A DNA stretch of 64,000 nucleotides. Source: Cupriavidus necator (GTDB lineage: Bacteria > Pseudomonadota > Gammaproteobacteria > Burkholderiales > Burkholderiaceae). The position numbers and the translations under genes were made by a program. The notes beneath the pieces are model-generated. The model did no database searches. It was not told the DNA's origin and worked only from the letters and a program-made list of their open reading frames with translations. The stretch is from positions 1,736,001 through 1,800,000 of the forward strand of contig CP074390.1 in assembly GCA_022041995.1 (NCBI GenBank), read 5' to 3'. Numbering within the stretch: position 1 is the first letter of the stretch; every line of letters starts with the position of its first letter. Below, piece by piece: positions 17,410 to 25,722 of the stretch.

Positions 17410-18159
17410 TCAGCGGACGTCAGCGGTATAGCGAAAGGCAAAGGCGTCACCCCGCGTCAGCCGGTATTCGATGCAGCTGCCGCCCAGATCGAATGCGAGC
17501 CGGGTCACGACCGCGCACGGATGCGCAGCCGGCAAGTCCAGCAACGCCGCCTCGTCGGCCGCCAACGTGCGGAAGGTCACTTCATCAACGGCGCGATGGA
17601 CCGTAATGCCGCAGGCGCTGCCCAGCAGCGGGTAGAGCAGGTCGCCCCACTGCGCCGGCGGGAGTTGCTGCAGGGCTTCGCAGCGCGGCAGGGGCAGCCA
17701 GATCGATTCCAGCAGCCGGGGCGTGTCCTCCAGCCAGCGGCGGCGTGAGATCGCCAGCCCGCGCGCGCCCGTCGGCAGCCCGAAGCGGGTGGCCATGGCC
17801 TTGTCCAGGCGCACGGCGCGGCACGACAGGATTTCCGAGCGCGGCACCGCCGGCGCGTCATCGGCGCCGCCGAAGCGGAAAAACCGCATCAGGCTGGCCC
17901 CGCTCAGTCCCTTGCGCACGAAGGTGCCCTTGCCCTGCACTCGCTCCAGCAGGCCCTGCTGGACCAGCACGGCGATGGCCTGCCGGATGGTGCCCAGCGC
18001 AATGCCGAACTCCCTGGCCAGCGCGCCTTCGGCAGGAATGGCGCTGCCGGGCGTCCACGCGCCGGAAACGATCTTTGCCTGCAGTTCCGCCGCGATCTGG
18101 CCGTAGCGGCTCAGGCCCGCGGCCGGGGTGGTTGTCTGGAGCAGCGCGTTGTCTCGCAT
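17410..18159 (-). CDS. GntR-family regulator, HutC/UTRA subfamily
   Basis: The 249-residue protein has an N-terminal winged helix (about 15-85: YGQIAAELQAKI, then LAREFGIALGTIRQAIAVL and RVQGKGTFV). A UTRA effector-binding domain from about residue 100 is marked by the HutC-type ending ARL-FDLG-CIEYR. It is divergent from an amidohydrolase at 18286 and heads the two Bug genes. A perfect 14-bp palindrome at 18194-18207 lies between the divergent starts and is the obvious operator. It likely represses both directions until the substrate is present. Confidence 0.88.
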   Translation of the reverse strand: MRDNALLQTTTPAAGLSRYGQIAAELQAKIVSGAWTPGSAIPAEGALAREFGIALGTIRQAIAVLVQQGLLERVQGKGTFVRKGLSGASLMRFFRFGGADDAPAVPRSEILSCRAVRLDKAMATRFGLPTGARGLAISRRRWLEDTPRLLESIWLPLPRCEALQQLPPAQWGDLLYPLLGSACGITVHRAVDEVTFRTLAADEAALLDLPAAHPCAVVTRLAFDLGGSCIEYRLTRGDAFAFRYTADVR

Positions 18160-18193
18160 GCCGAACCCGTGCTAAATTGATGTCAATATCGAC

Positions 18194-18207
18194 GTCCTCT
18201 AGAGGAC
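18194..18207. promoter_or_regulatory. Candidate GntR operator, perfect 14-bp palindrome
   Basis: GTCCTCTAGAGGAC is an exact palindrome 35 bp upstream of the GntR start and 79 bp upstream of the amidohydrolase start. GntR-family dimers bind short palindromes of this size, and its central position fits control of both divergent genes. Confidence 0.6.
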
Positions 18208-18285
18208 TAGAATACTGACGCGGATTCGGATGCCATATCCGGATATACCCGCGCCACTGAGCCGCGCCACGGAGGGGGCTGACTG

Positions 18286-19140
18286 ATGAGCAAGCGCGCT
18301 TTGCCGCTGGTGGATACCCACTTCCACGTCTTCGATGCCGGAGTGGCCGCGCCATCGGCCCGCTACCGGCCGCCCTATGCCGCCGACCTGAAGGACTGGC
18401 ACGCCCGGCTTGCGGAGCTGGGAGACCTGTATGGGGTAGTGGTGCAGACCAGCTTTCTCGGCACCGACAATTCGGCGCTGCTGGCCGCGCTGCAGGCCAT
18501 GCCCGGGCGCTTGCGCGGCGTTGCGGTGGTCGACCCGCAAGTGACGGACCAGGAACTGGCCACCTTGCACGGCGCCGGCGTGCGGGGCATCCGCCTGAAC
18601 CTGTATGGCGATCCGGACTGGCAGCGCATTGCTACCGCGCCGTGGCGCGGGCTGTTCTCCCGGATCGCCGTGCTGGGCTGGCATCTCGAACTCCATACCA
18701 GCAACGGCGATGGCGCCATGGTGCTGGCGCAGCTTGACGCGGCCCTTGGCGATGCCGGCGCGCCGGTCGTGCTTGACCACTTTGGCCGGCCCGGCCCCGC
18801 AGGAACCGCGGATGCGATCTTCGACGTGGCCACTGCCGTGCGCGCGCGCCGCCAGGTCTGGGTGAAGATCAGCGCGCCGTACCGGCTTGCATCCCCTCAG
18901 GACTGGCACGGGCTTGCGCAGCGATGGCGCGAAGTCGTGGGCGATGACCGCTTGCTGTGGGGCAGCGACTGGCCATGGACCAATCACGAGGCGCCGGCTC
19001 GGGTCGACGAGTGCCGGATGCTTGCCGCATGGCCAGGACAAGGGACGTCCGGTGACAGCGAGGCGGCCGGCGCGGCCTTGTCCGCTGCGCTCCGGTGGCG
19101 GAACGCCGCAGCGTTGTACGGGTTTGCGGTGAAGGGATAG
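18286..19140 (+). CDS. Amidohydrolase family, 2-pyrone-4,6-dicarboxylate-lactonase-like
   Basis: The 284-residue TIM-barrel hydrolase has the DTHFHVF metal motif (His12, His14), LELH near 127-130, a conserved VVLDHFGRPG, and the terminal WGSDWPWTNH with catalytic Asp. This set is typical of the PDC-hydrolase/L-rhamnono-lactonase branch. It should hydrolyse a lactone or cyclic acid in the cytosol. It is divergent from the GntR regulator and the Bug receptors, which would import the acid. A GGAGG ribosome binding site lies upstream of ATG 18286. The substrate is not determined. Confidence 0.85.
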   Translation: MSKRALPLVDTHFHVFDAGVAAPSARYRPPYAADLKDWHARLAELGDLYGVVVQTSFLGTDNSALLAALQAMPGRLRGVAVVDPQVTDQELATLHGAGVRGIRLNLYGDPDWQRIATAPWRGLFSRIAVLGWHLELHTSNGDGAMVLAQLDAALGDAGAPVVLDHFGRPGPAGTADAIFDVATAVRARRQVWVKISAPYRLASPQDWHGLAQRWREVVGDDRLLWGSDWPWTNHEAPARVDECRMLAAWPGQGTSGDSEAAGAALSAALRWRNAAALYGFAVKG

Positions 19141-19162
19141 CGGGCGACTTGCGCCGCCGGCG

Positions 19163-20083
19163 TCAAGCCAGCGCCAGCACCCCGGGAATCGCCTCCACCA
19201 GCAAATCGATCGTCACCCTCAGCTTGTGCGGCAGGAAACGGGTGCGCGGCCACACCAGGTGCAGCGGGGTCCGGATGACTGAGGCTTGCGGCAGCACGCG
19301 CACCAGCGTGCCCCGGTCCAGCGGCTCCCGCACCAGCCACAAGGGGACATTGACCAGGCCCGCGCCACGTATGGCCGCTGCGGCGATGGTGTCGATATCG
19401 TCAAAGCCGAGGGGGTGAGACAGCTCCGGCCGCGCGATATTGCCGTCGGGACCGGCCAGTGACCAGGGCACGGACTCGCCGCCATGCATGTAGACGAGGC
19501 AGCGGTGCGAGGCCAGGTCGGCAATGCTGGCCGGCGTGCCATGCTTGCGCAGGTAACCGGGCGCGGCGCAAAGCACCATGGCCTGCATGCCCAGCGGACG
19601 TGCCACCAGCATGTCGCTGTCCGGCAGGCGCCCGCTGCGGATGGCCAGGTCGATGCCGTCGTCGGCAAAGTCGACCAGGCGGTCGGTGAAATTCCCTTCC
19701 AGCCGCAACTGCGGATGACGGTCCGCCAGGTCCAGCAGCAGCGGCGCCACATGGTGGCGGCCGAACACCACCGGGGCGCTCACGCGGACCCGGCCGGCCA
19801 CTTCCCTGCGCCCGGCTTCCAGCATGAGCTGGGCGGCATCCAGGTCTTCCAGCGCCTGGGCACAGCGTTCGTAGAAGGCCTGGCCGTCGTCGGTCAGCGC
19901 CAGGCTGCGCGTGGTGCGCACGAACAGGCGCGTGCCGACGCGGGCCTCAAGCCGGGCGATGGCCTTGCCGATGGCCGAGCGCGTCAGCCCCAGGCGCGCC
20001 GCGGCCTGGGCAAAGCTGCCGGCCTCTGCGGCGGCCACGAAGGCGGAGATCCCGGCCAGCCGGTCATGGGTAATTGGTTCCAT
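19163..20083 (-). CDS. LysR-family transcriptional regulator
   Basis: The 306-residue protein has an N-terminal helix-turn-helix (LAGISAFVAAAEAGSFAQA, then LTRSAIGKAIARLEARVGT). A typical effector domain follows, with LRLEG.FTDRLVDFADDGID. It belongs to the CrgA/DsdC-like branch common in Burkholderiales. ATG 20083 (MEPITHDRL) is preferred; an in-frame ATG at 20116 would add 11 residues not typical of the family. It is divergent from the zinc-type alcohol dehydrogenase at 20177, its likely target. Confidence 0.88.
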   Translation of the reverse strand: MEPITHDRLAGISAFVAAAEAGSFAQAAARLGLTRSAIGKAIARLEARVGTRLFVRTTRSLALTDDGQAFYERCAQALEDLDAAQLMLEAGRREVAGRVRVSAPVVFGRHHVAPLLLDLADRHPQLRLEGNFTDRLVDFADDGIDLAIRSGRLPDSDMLVARPLGMQAMVLCAAPGYLRKHGTPASIADLASHRCLVYMHGGESVPWSLAGPDGNIARPELSHPLGFDDIDTIAAAAIRGAGLVNVPLWLVREPLDRGTLVRVLPQASVIRTPLHLVWPRTRFLPHKLRVTIDLLVEAIPGVLALA

Positions 20084-20176
20084 AAGATCTACATGGGAAG
20101 GACATCGATTGCCCAATGGAGCTGGCAGGGAATCAGTATAGTGGGTTCACCGTTTTCAACAGACCGGAGTACGCCC

Positions 20177-21190
20177 ATGACCTCCTCCATGCAACGCTGG
20201 CAACTGTCGGCTTTCGGCCGCAACAACCTGAATCGCGTCGACGCGCCCATTCCCGTGCCCGGTCCCGGCGAGGTGCTCGTGCGCGTCCATGCAGTGGCCT
20301 TGAACTACCGCGACCTGCTGATCATCCAGGACGGCATGGGCATGCCCGTGCAGCCGCCACTGGTTCCGGGGTCGGACATGCGCGGCGAGGTGGTGGCGAT
20401 TGGCGAGGGTGTTGCCGACTTTGCCCCTGGCGACGCCGTGATCAGCACCTTCTTCACCGGCTGGCTCGATGGCGTGCAGCCGCGCCACAGCAAGCCGCTG
20501 GGCGTGCCGGGTCCCGGCATGCTTTCGGAATACGTGGTGCTGGCCGAGGACTCGCTGGTGTCGGCTCCGCGCACGCTGGACGCCGCGCAGGCCAGTACGC
20601 TGACCTGCGCCGGCCTGACGGCCTGGCAAGCCCTGGCTGAGGCGACGGTGACGCGGCCCGGCGACACCGTCGTGGTGATCGGCACCGGCGGCGTGGCCCT
20701 GTTTGCGGTGCAGATCGCCCGCGCACAGGGTGCGCGCGTGATCGTCGTCTCCGGCAGCGACGACAAGCTGGCACGCGTGCAGGAGCTGGGCGCGGCGCAT
20801 GGCGTCCATCGCGGCAGCACTCCTGACTGGCCGGCTGCCGTGCGCGAGCTGACCGGCGGCCGCGGTGCCGACCACGTGCTGGAACTGGCTGGCGGAGACA
20901 ACTTCGGCCGGTCGGTGGCGGCGCTGGCGCAGGGCGGCCGGATCTCGGTGATCGGCAACCTGCAGGGCGATGAACTGCGCGCCAACGTCTATCCGGTGCT
21001 GCATGGCCGCGTGACCGTCCAGGGGATCGGTGTGTCGCACCGGCGCGCGCTGCAGGACCTGGTGCGTGCCGTGGACTGGCTGGGGCTGCGTCCGGTGATC
21101 GAGCGCGAGTATGACTTCGGGGACTTGCCTGCGGCGCTCGACCACCTGGAACGCGGGGCCTTCGGCAAGGTGGTGGTGCGGCTGCGCTGA
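20177..21190 (+). CDS. Zinc-type alcohol dehydrogenase family (MDR) oxidoreductase
   Basis: This 337-residue medium-chain dehydrogenase/reductase has a GroES-like N-terminal domain (PGPGEVLVRVHAVALNYRD, PLVPGSDMRGEV). Its Rossmann domain carries VVVIGTGGVALFAVQIARAQGA around residues 165-186. The Cys/His set of catalytic zinc is not obvious, so it may act as an NADPH-dependent quinone or enone reductase. It is read toward the end of the DUF2894 gene and lies divergent from a LysR regulator. A GGAG motif lies upstream of ATG 20177. Confidence 0.85.
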   Translation: MTSSMQRWQLSAFGRNNLNRVDAPIPVPGPGEVLVRVHAVALNYRDLLIIQDGMGMPVQPPLVPGSDMRGEVVAIGEGVADFAPGDAVISTFFTGWLDGVQPRHSKPLGVPGPGMLSEYVVLAEDSLVSAPRTLDAAQASTLTCAGLTAWQALAEATVTRPGDTVVVIGTGGVALFAVQIARAQGARVIVVSGSDDKLARVQELGAAHGVHRGSTPDWPAAVRELTGGRGADHVLELAGGDNFGRSVAALAQGGRISVIGNLQGDELRANVYPVLHGRVTVQGIGVSHRRALQDLVRAVDWLGLRPVIEREYDFGDLPAALDHLERGAFGKVVVRLR

Positions 21191-21206
21191 GGCGCAGGCC
21201 GGACTG

Positions 21207-21938
21207 CTATTTGCGAGCCTTGCCGCGCACGCTCTTTTTGGCTGCGGCGGCGCGCGCCGCTTCCTTCTCGGCCGCTGCCGCAGCGCCCAACTGCTCCAGC
21301 CAGGACATGCCCTCGACATAGGACAGGAAATGCCGCAGGTAACCCGGCGACGTCTCGCGCATCAGGGACAGCGAACGATGCACGAGATGGTCGGTATTGA
21401 GCGGCCCGGCATTCTCCGGCACGCGTTCCAGCGACAGGCGGAAGTGCTGCTCGACGCTGACCCTGGCCCAGGTCTCGCGGAAGTAGTCGGCCAGGGCATC
21501 GACCAGCGGCGCGTCCGACTGGGGTGCGTGTGCCGGCACCGGCGTGTGCGATCGCGCATCGTTCGAGGCGACCGCGACGGCGGGCCTGGCGCGCGCGGTG
21601 ATGTCGTGCACGAGTGCGCCAAGCGCGCTGGCTGTTGGGCTGGCTGTTGGGCTGGCCATTGGGCCGGATGTCGGGCCGGATGTCGGCGTGGACGGCGCGG
21701 CACCATCGGCAACCTCCCTATCCTGGCCTGTGTACCGCTGCACGATGGCTGCATACGCGGCGACCAGGCCACGCAGGCGCTCATCCAGCAAGGCCCGCAC
21801 CGCGCCGCTGTGTCCGGCGGAACGGCGGGCCAGCGCTTGCATCAGGCGGAAGCGCACGGGATCGGCCTGGTCGGCGCCGCTGGCCTGCCAGGAGTGCAGT
21901 TGCGCGCGGATATCGGCTGCCACGTCGACGCTAGCCAT
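21207..21938 (-). CDS. DUF2894 protein, last gene of the tailed-motor operon
   Basis: A 243-residue soluble protein with an N-terminal helical part (VRFRLMQALARRSAGHSGAVRALLDERL). A Ser/Pro/Thr-rich linker (about 80-110) contains several near-identical SGPTSGPMASPTASPTAS units. The conserved C-terminal domain ends SLMRETSPGYLRHFLSYVEG and a Lys/Ala-rich tail. I recognise the C-terminal part as DUF2894. Its start overlaps the stop of the OmpA-like gene by 8 bp, so translation is coupled. The function is unknown. Its constant company suggests a cytosolic partner of the motor-like proteins. Confidence 0.75.
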   Translation of the reverse strand: MASVDVAADIRAQLHSWQASGADQADPVRFRLMQALARRSAGHSGAVRALLDERLRGLVAAYAAIVQRYTGQDREVADGAAPSTPTSGPTSGPMASPTASPTASALGALVHDITARARPAVAVASNDARSHTPVPAHAPQSDAPLVDALADYFRETWARVSVEQHFRLSLERVPENAGPLNTDHLVHRSLSLMRETSPGYLRHFLSYVEGMSWLEQLGAAAAAEKEAARAAAAKKSVRGKARK

Positions 21939-22578
21939 GCGGCTTCACCGTGCCCGCGGTCACGCGCGGCACCGGCGAGATTTCGACGCGCCGGTTCTTT
22001 GCGCGGCCCTCGGCATCGGCATTCGATGTCACGGGCTGCTGCGAACCGAAGGCGGCCGAGAACACCGAGGTGGGCGGGATGCCGGCATCGATCAGGGTGC
22101 GGGTCACGGTCAGGGCGCGCTGCGCCGACAGTTCCCAGTTGTCGGCAAAGCGGCGGTTGCCTTCGCGCACCTGCTGGTCGTCGGTAAAGCCGCTGACCAT
22201 CAGGATCTCGTCGCGGCTGCGCAGATAGGCCGACAACGGTTGCGCCAGGCTCTTCAGCAGATCGCGGCCTTCAGGTTGCAGCTGGTCTGAGTTGAGCGCA
22301 AACAGCACGTTGCCGCTGATGCCGATGCGGCCGTTCACCAGCGTCACGCGGCCGGCCGCCAGCGGCCCCGCCAGCGCCTTTTCCAGCGTCTCGCGCCGCT
22401 GGGCTTCCTCCTGCCGCTGTTTCACCTCGGCTTCCAGCCTGGCCGACAGTTCCATCTGCACGCCGATGACCCCCAGCAGGACCAGCACGAACGCGCCCAG
22501 CAGGACCGACATCAGGTCGCCAAAGACCGCCCACGCGGGAACAGTCGGCTCCACGCCGGCGTCAAGGTCCTCTCTCAT
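21931..22578 (-). CDS. OmpA/MotB-like membrane protein (ZorB-like stator partner)
   Basis: The 215-residue protein has a short cytosolic N-terminus and one membrane helix (about 18-41). Asp21, in VFGDLMSVLLGAFVLVLLG, sits at the place of the proton-carrying Asp of MotB (AYADFMT). A coiled-coil linker (42-75, rich in Glu/Gln/Arg) leads to an OmpA-like peptidoglycan-binding domain (about 85-205). That domain has GFTDDQQV and ELSAQRALTVTRTLIDAGI, NRRVEI being typical of the OmpA fold. Its start overlaps the stop of the DUF802 gene by ATGA. It most likely forms the peptidoglycan-anchored half of a proton-driven complex with the DUF802 protein. Confidence 0.85.
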   Translation of the reverse strand: MREDLDAGVEPTVPAWAVFGDLMSVLLGAFVLVLLGVIGVQMELSARLEAEVKQRQEEAQRRETLEKALAGPLAAGRVTLVNGRIGISGNVLFALNSDQLQPEGRDLLKSLAQPLSAYLRSRDEILMVSGFTDDQQVREGNRRFADNWELSAQRALTVTRTLIDAGIPPTSVFSAAFGSQQPVTSNADAEGRAKNRRVEISPVPRVTAGTVKPHG

Positions 22579-25500
22579 GCCGCCTCTGCGCTGGGCGCTT
22601 GCTGGCCGGCGCGCTGCTGCAGGTCCTCAAGGATCTGCTTTTGCGACAGCATGCTCAGGTCGACCACTTCGCGCGCCTGCGCCACGTAGTAGGCCAGTTG
22701 CTCGTCGCTGCGCGTCATCGACTTGTCCAGCGCGGCCTCGATGCGCTGCAGGTGGTCGATCAGCTTGCCGTTGGATTCGCTGAACAGCTGCACCGCCACG
22801 CCAAAGGCTTCGCCCAGGCTCGCGACTTCAACCGCGCTGCCGGTGACCTGCGCGGCGATGTCGGTGAGCTTGCCGGTTTCGGCTTCGACCTTGTCGGTAA
22901 AGCGCGTGCCGACGCGGTCCAGCAGGTCCGCCGTGGTGGCGACCAGGGTGTCGACCGCGGTGCGCTGCTCAGTGGAGGCGTGATTCACGGCATCCAGCAG
23001 CGTGCCCAGCGTTTCCAGCATGCGGCTGCGTTCTTCCAGCATGGCGTTGTCGCGCGCCATGCCGTCGGTGAGCTTCTCGCGCAGCTCCGCGATCACCTCC
23101 GCGGCGGCCTTGGGCGCTTCGGATGCGGCCTGCATCAGGTGGGCGACTTCGGCGATGGTGCCGCTGGCCTGGGCCTGCGCCTGGGCTGCCATGTCGCGCG
23201 CGGTGACAGCAAGCGTCTCGCAGATTTCCTGCTGGCGGCTGACGGTGTGCGCGCTGGCCTGTTCCCATTCCTGGCGCAGCGATGCGGCCATGGTGCCGAG
23301 CGTGTCGGTCCAGGCAGCCATGCGTTGCGCGTCCTGCGATGCCAGTTCCGCCTGCAATGTGGTGGCGGCCCTGGGTGCCTCGGCCGCGGCTTGCACCAGG
23401 CGGTCGATCTCGGCGAGGGTGGTGCCGGCATGCGCCTGCGTCTCGGTCGAGATCGCGCGCGCGGTCTGCGCCAGCGCCTCGCAGATCTCCTGCTGGCGGG
23501 TGGCGGCGTGCGTGCTGGCCTGTTCCCACTGCTGGCGCAGCGTGGCGGCGATGGTGCCGAGCGTATCGGTCCAGCTGGCAAAGCGCTGTTCGTCGCGCGC
23601 AGCCAGCTCGGCCTGCAGCGCAACGGCCGCCTTCGGGGCGTCCGTTGCAGCCTGCACCAGACGGTCGATCTCCGCGAGGGTGCGGCTGGCATGCGCCTGG
23701 GTCTGGGCCGAGATCTCGCGCACGCTCTGCGCCAGCGTAGCGCTGATCTCGTCCTGGCGGCTTACCGTGTGCGCGTTCAGTTGTTCCCACTCCTGGCGCA
23801 ACGCGGCTGTCATGGTGCCGAGCGTATCGGTCCACGCGGCGAAGCGCTGTGCATCGCGCGAAGCCAGTTCCGCCTGCAGCGCGACGGCCGCCTTCGGCGC
23901 GTCCGAAGCAGCCTGCACCAGACGGTCGATCTCGGCAAGGGTCTGGCTGGCATGCGCCTGGGTCTGGGCCGAGATCTCGCGCACGCTCTGCGCCAGCGTA
24001 GTGCTGATCTCGTCCTGGCGGCTTACCGTGTGTGCGTTCAATTGTTCCCATTCCTGGCGCAACGCGGCCGTCATGGTGCCGAGCGTATCGGTCCAGGCGG
24101 CGAAGCGCTGTGCATCGCGCGAAGCCAGTTCCGCCTGCAGGGCGACGGCCGCCTTCGGCGCGTCCGAAGCGGCTTGCACCAGGCGGTCGATCTCGGCAAG
24201 GGTCTGGCTGGCATGCGCCTGGGTCTGGGCCGAGATCTCGCGCACGCTCTGCGCCAGCGTAGTGCTGATCTCGTCCTGGCGGCTTACCGTATGCGCGTTC
24301 AGTTGTTCCCACTCCTGGCGCAAGGCAGTCGTCATGGTGCCGAGCGTATCGGCCCAGGCCGACAGGCGCTGCGCATCGTGCGCGGCCAGCTGCGTCTGCA
24401 GCCCGGCATGCGACTCGCCCACGGTGCGCACCAGCGCCGCCGCATGTTCGCCGAAGGCGGCCGCGGCGGCCGTCAGGGCTTGCCGGTTGTCGCCGGCGAG
24501 CTGCTCGCCGGTGCGCTCCTGGCGCGACAGCGCCTCGCGCCACGCGTCGGCAGCGCTGGCGGCAGCAGTGTCGAGACGGGTGGCGACACTGTCCAGCAGC
24601 CCGGCCGAGCGTTGTTCGAAGGTCTGGGCAAAGCCGTCGAGGGACGTGCGCAGATCCGCTGCCAGTGCCTCGCTCGTGCGTTGATGCCCGGCCAGCGCCT
24701 GGTTCCAGGTATCCGCGACGCCCGCGGTGGCGCTCTCGAAGCGGCTCGATACCCCGTCCAGATGCTGTTGCACGGCGTGGGTAACGGTATCGCGCAAGGC
24801 AGTGGTTTCGCGTGCCAGGCCCGCCATAGTTGCGTCCACCGCAGGCTGGATCGCGGCGCTTGCGGCGCGGGCGCTGTCGGCAATGCTGTCCTTCAGCGAT
24901 TGCTCCACCGAAGCCGCCAGGCGGGTGTAGACCACTTCAGTCTTGCCGTGGAAGGCGTCCTGGCTGGCGGCCAGGCGCTCGGTCAGGGCCAGGTTCTGTT
25001 CCGCCATCGTGGTCATCATGGCCTGCATGCGCTCGACCAGTGCCGGCATCACGTCGGCCTGGCGCTGCAGCAGCCGGAACGCTTCATCGCGCTGGTGGCC
25101 GCGCGAGTAGGGGCGCAGCGTGGTGGCGATGCGGGCGTCCAGCGCCTGCGCGGCCTGGATCCGCTCGCGCCGGCACAATGCCGACAGCAGCCCCAGCATC
25201 GCGGACGTGGCCACGCCCGCGACCGAGGTGCCGAAGGCAAAGCCCAGGCCCTTGACCGGTGCGGCCAGCGAGGCGCGGATGGCCTGCAGGTCGGTGGCGG
25301 TCTCCAGCGCGATGCCGGTGCCGCGCAGGGTTGCCACCATGCCCAGGAACGTGCCCAGCATGCCCAGCAGCACCAGCAGCCCGACCAGGTAGGGTGTCAG
25401 CGCGGGGCCGGGCAGGCCGACGCGCTCGCCTTCCACGCGCAGGCGGGCGCTGTCGCGCAGGCTGGGATGCAGCCGTTCCAGCCAGCTGCCAAGGCTGGCC

Positions 25501-25712
25501 GGCGCTTCGGACAGGCCGGCGACGGCCTGTGCCAGCGTGGCGGTGGCCTGCCGGTAACGGTGCAGCTCAAACGCCCCCGCCAGATAGCAGCCGCCGATCA
25601 GCAGCGTCACGGCCAGTGCCAGGAAGTTCGTGCCTGCATAGCCGGCGGCGATCCAGCACACGATGGCCAGGCCCGCCAGGAAAGCGACAATATGGGTAAG
25701 GTATCGGGTCAT
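22575..25712 (-). CDS. Giant MotA/TolQ/ZorA-like membrane protein with long coiled-coil tail (DUF802)
   Basis: This 1,045-residue protein has two N-terminal membrane helices (about 5-24 and 27-48). A MotA/ExbB/TolQ-like core follows: helix 3 near 105-127 (LLGMLGTFLGMVATLRG) and helix 4 near 155-180 (GLGFAFGTSVAGVATSAML), joined by ASLAAPVKG. From about residue 185 to the end it is almost entirely helical, Ala/Gln/Glu-rich and coiled-coil-like. Five 87-residue tandem repeats (HDAQR/RDAQR start) occupy residues about 445-879. I recognise DUF802 character in the tail. ATG 25712 is chosen because the first membrane helix begins at once. The layout parallels ZorA of Zorya; the function here is unproven. 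Confidence 0.85.
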   Translation of the reverse strand: MTRYLTHIVAFLAGLAIVCWIAAGYAGTNFLALAVTLLIGGCYLAGAFELHRYRQATATLAQAVAGLSEAPASLGSWLERLHPSLRDSARLRVEGERVGLPGPALTPYLVGLLVLLGMLGTFLGMVATLRGTGIALETATDLQAIRASLAAPVKGLGFAFGTSVAGVATSAMLGLLSALCRRERIQAAQALDARIATTLRPYSRGHQRDEAFRLLQRQADVMPALVERMQAMMTTMAEQNLALTERLAASQDAFHGKTEVVYTRLAASVEQSLKDSIADSARAASAAIQPAVDATMAGLARETTALRDTVTHAVQQHLDGVSSRFESATAGVADTWNQALAGHQRTSEALAADLRTSLDGFAQTFEQRSAGLLDSVATRLDTAAASAADAWREALSRQERTGEQLAGDNRQALTAAAAAFGEHAAALVRTVGESHAGLQTQLAAHDAQRLSAWADTLGTMTTALRQEWEQLNAHTVSRQDEISTTLAQSVREISAQTQAHASQTLAEIDRLVQAASDAPKAAVALQAELASRDAQRFAAWTDTLGTMTAALRQEWEQLNAHTVSRQDEISTTLAQSVREISAQTQAHASQTLAEIDRLVQAASDAPKAAVALQAELASRDAQRFAAWTDTLGTMTAALRQEWEQLNAHTVSRQDEISATLAQSVREISAQTQAHASRTLAEIDRLVQAATDAPKAAVALQAELAARDEQRFASWTDTLGTIAATLRQQWEQASTHAATRQQEICEALAQTARAISTETQAHAGTTLAEIDRLVQAAAEAPRAATTLQAELASQDAQRMAAWTDTLGTMAASLRQEWEQASAHTVSRQQEICETLAVTARDMAAQAQAQASGTIAEVAHLMQAASEAPKAAAEVIAELREKLTDGMARDNAMLEERSRMLETLGTLLDAVNHASTEQRTAVDTLVATTADLLDRVGTRFTDKVEAETGKLTDIAAQVTGSAVEVASLGEAFGVAVQLFSESNGKLIDHLQRIEAALDKSMTRSDEQLAYYVAQAREVVDLSMLSQKQILEDLQQRAGQQAPSAEAA
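23076..24380 (-). repeat. Five 261-bp tandem repeats inside the DUF802 gene
   Basis: Units begin (minus strand) at 24380, 24119, 23858, 23597 and 23336, each exactly 261 bp (87 codons). Each starts with a DAQR or DEQR motif and contains AW/SWTDTLGT, a QQWEQ or QEWEQ heptad and LAEIDRLVQAA. Units 1-3 are very close: units 2 and 3 differ at only 4 of 87 residues, and DNA identity is also high. Units 4 and 5 have drifted. The reading frame is kept, so unit gain or loss would simply change tail length. Confidence 0.9.
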
Positions 25713-25722
25713 GATGTTCTGG

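Noticed and set aside
23076..24380. Regularly spaced repeats as a possible CRISPR array
   Set aside because: Units are contiguous 261-bp coding repeats with no short repeat/unique spacer structure.
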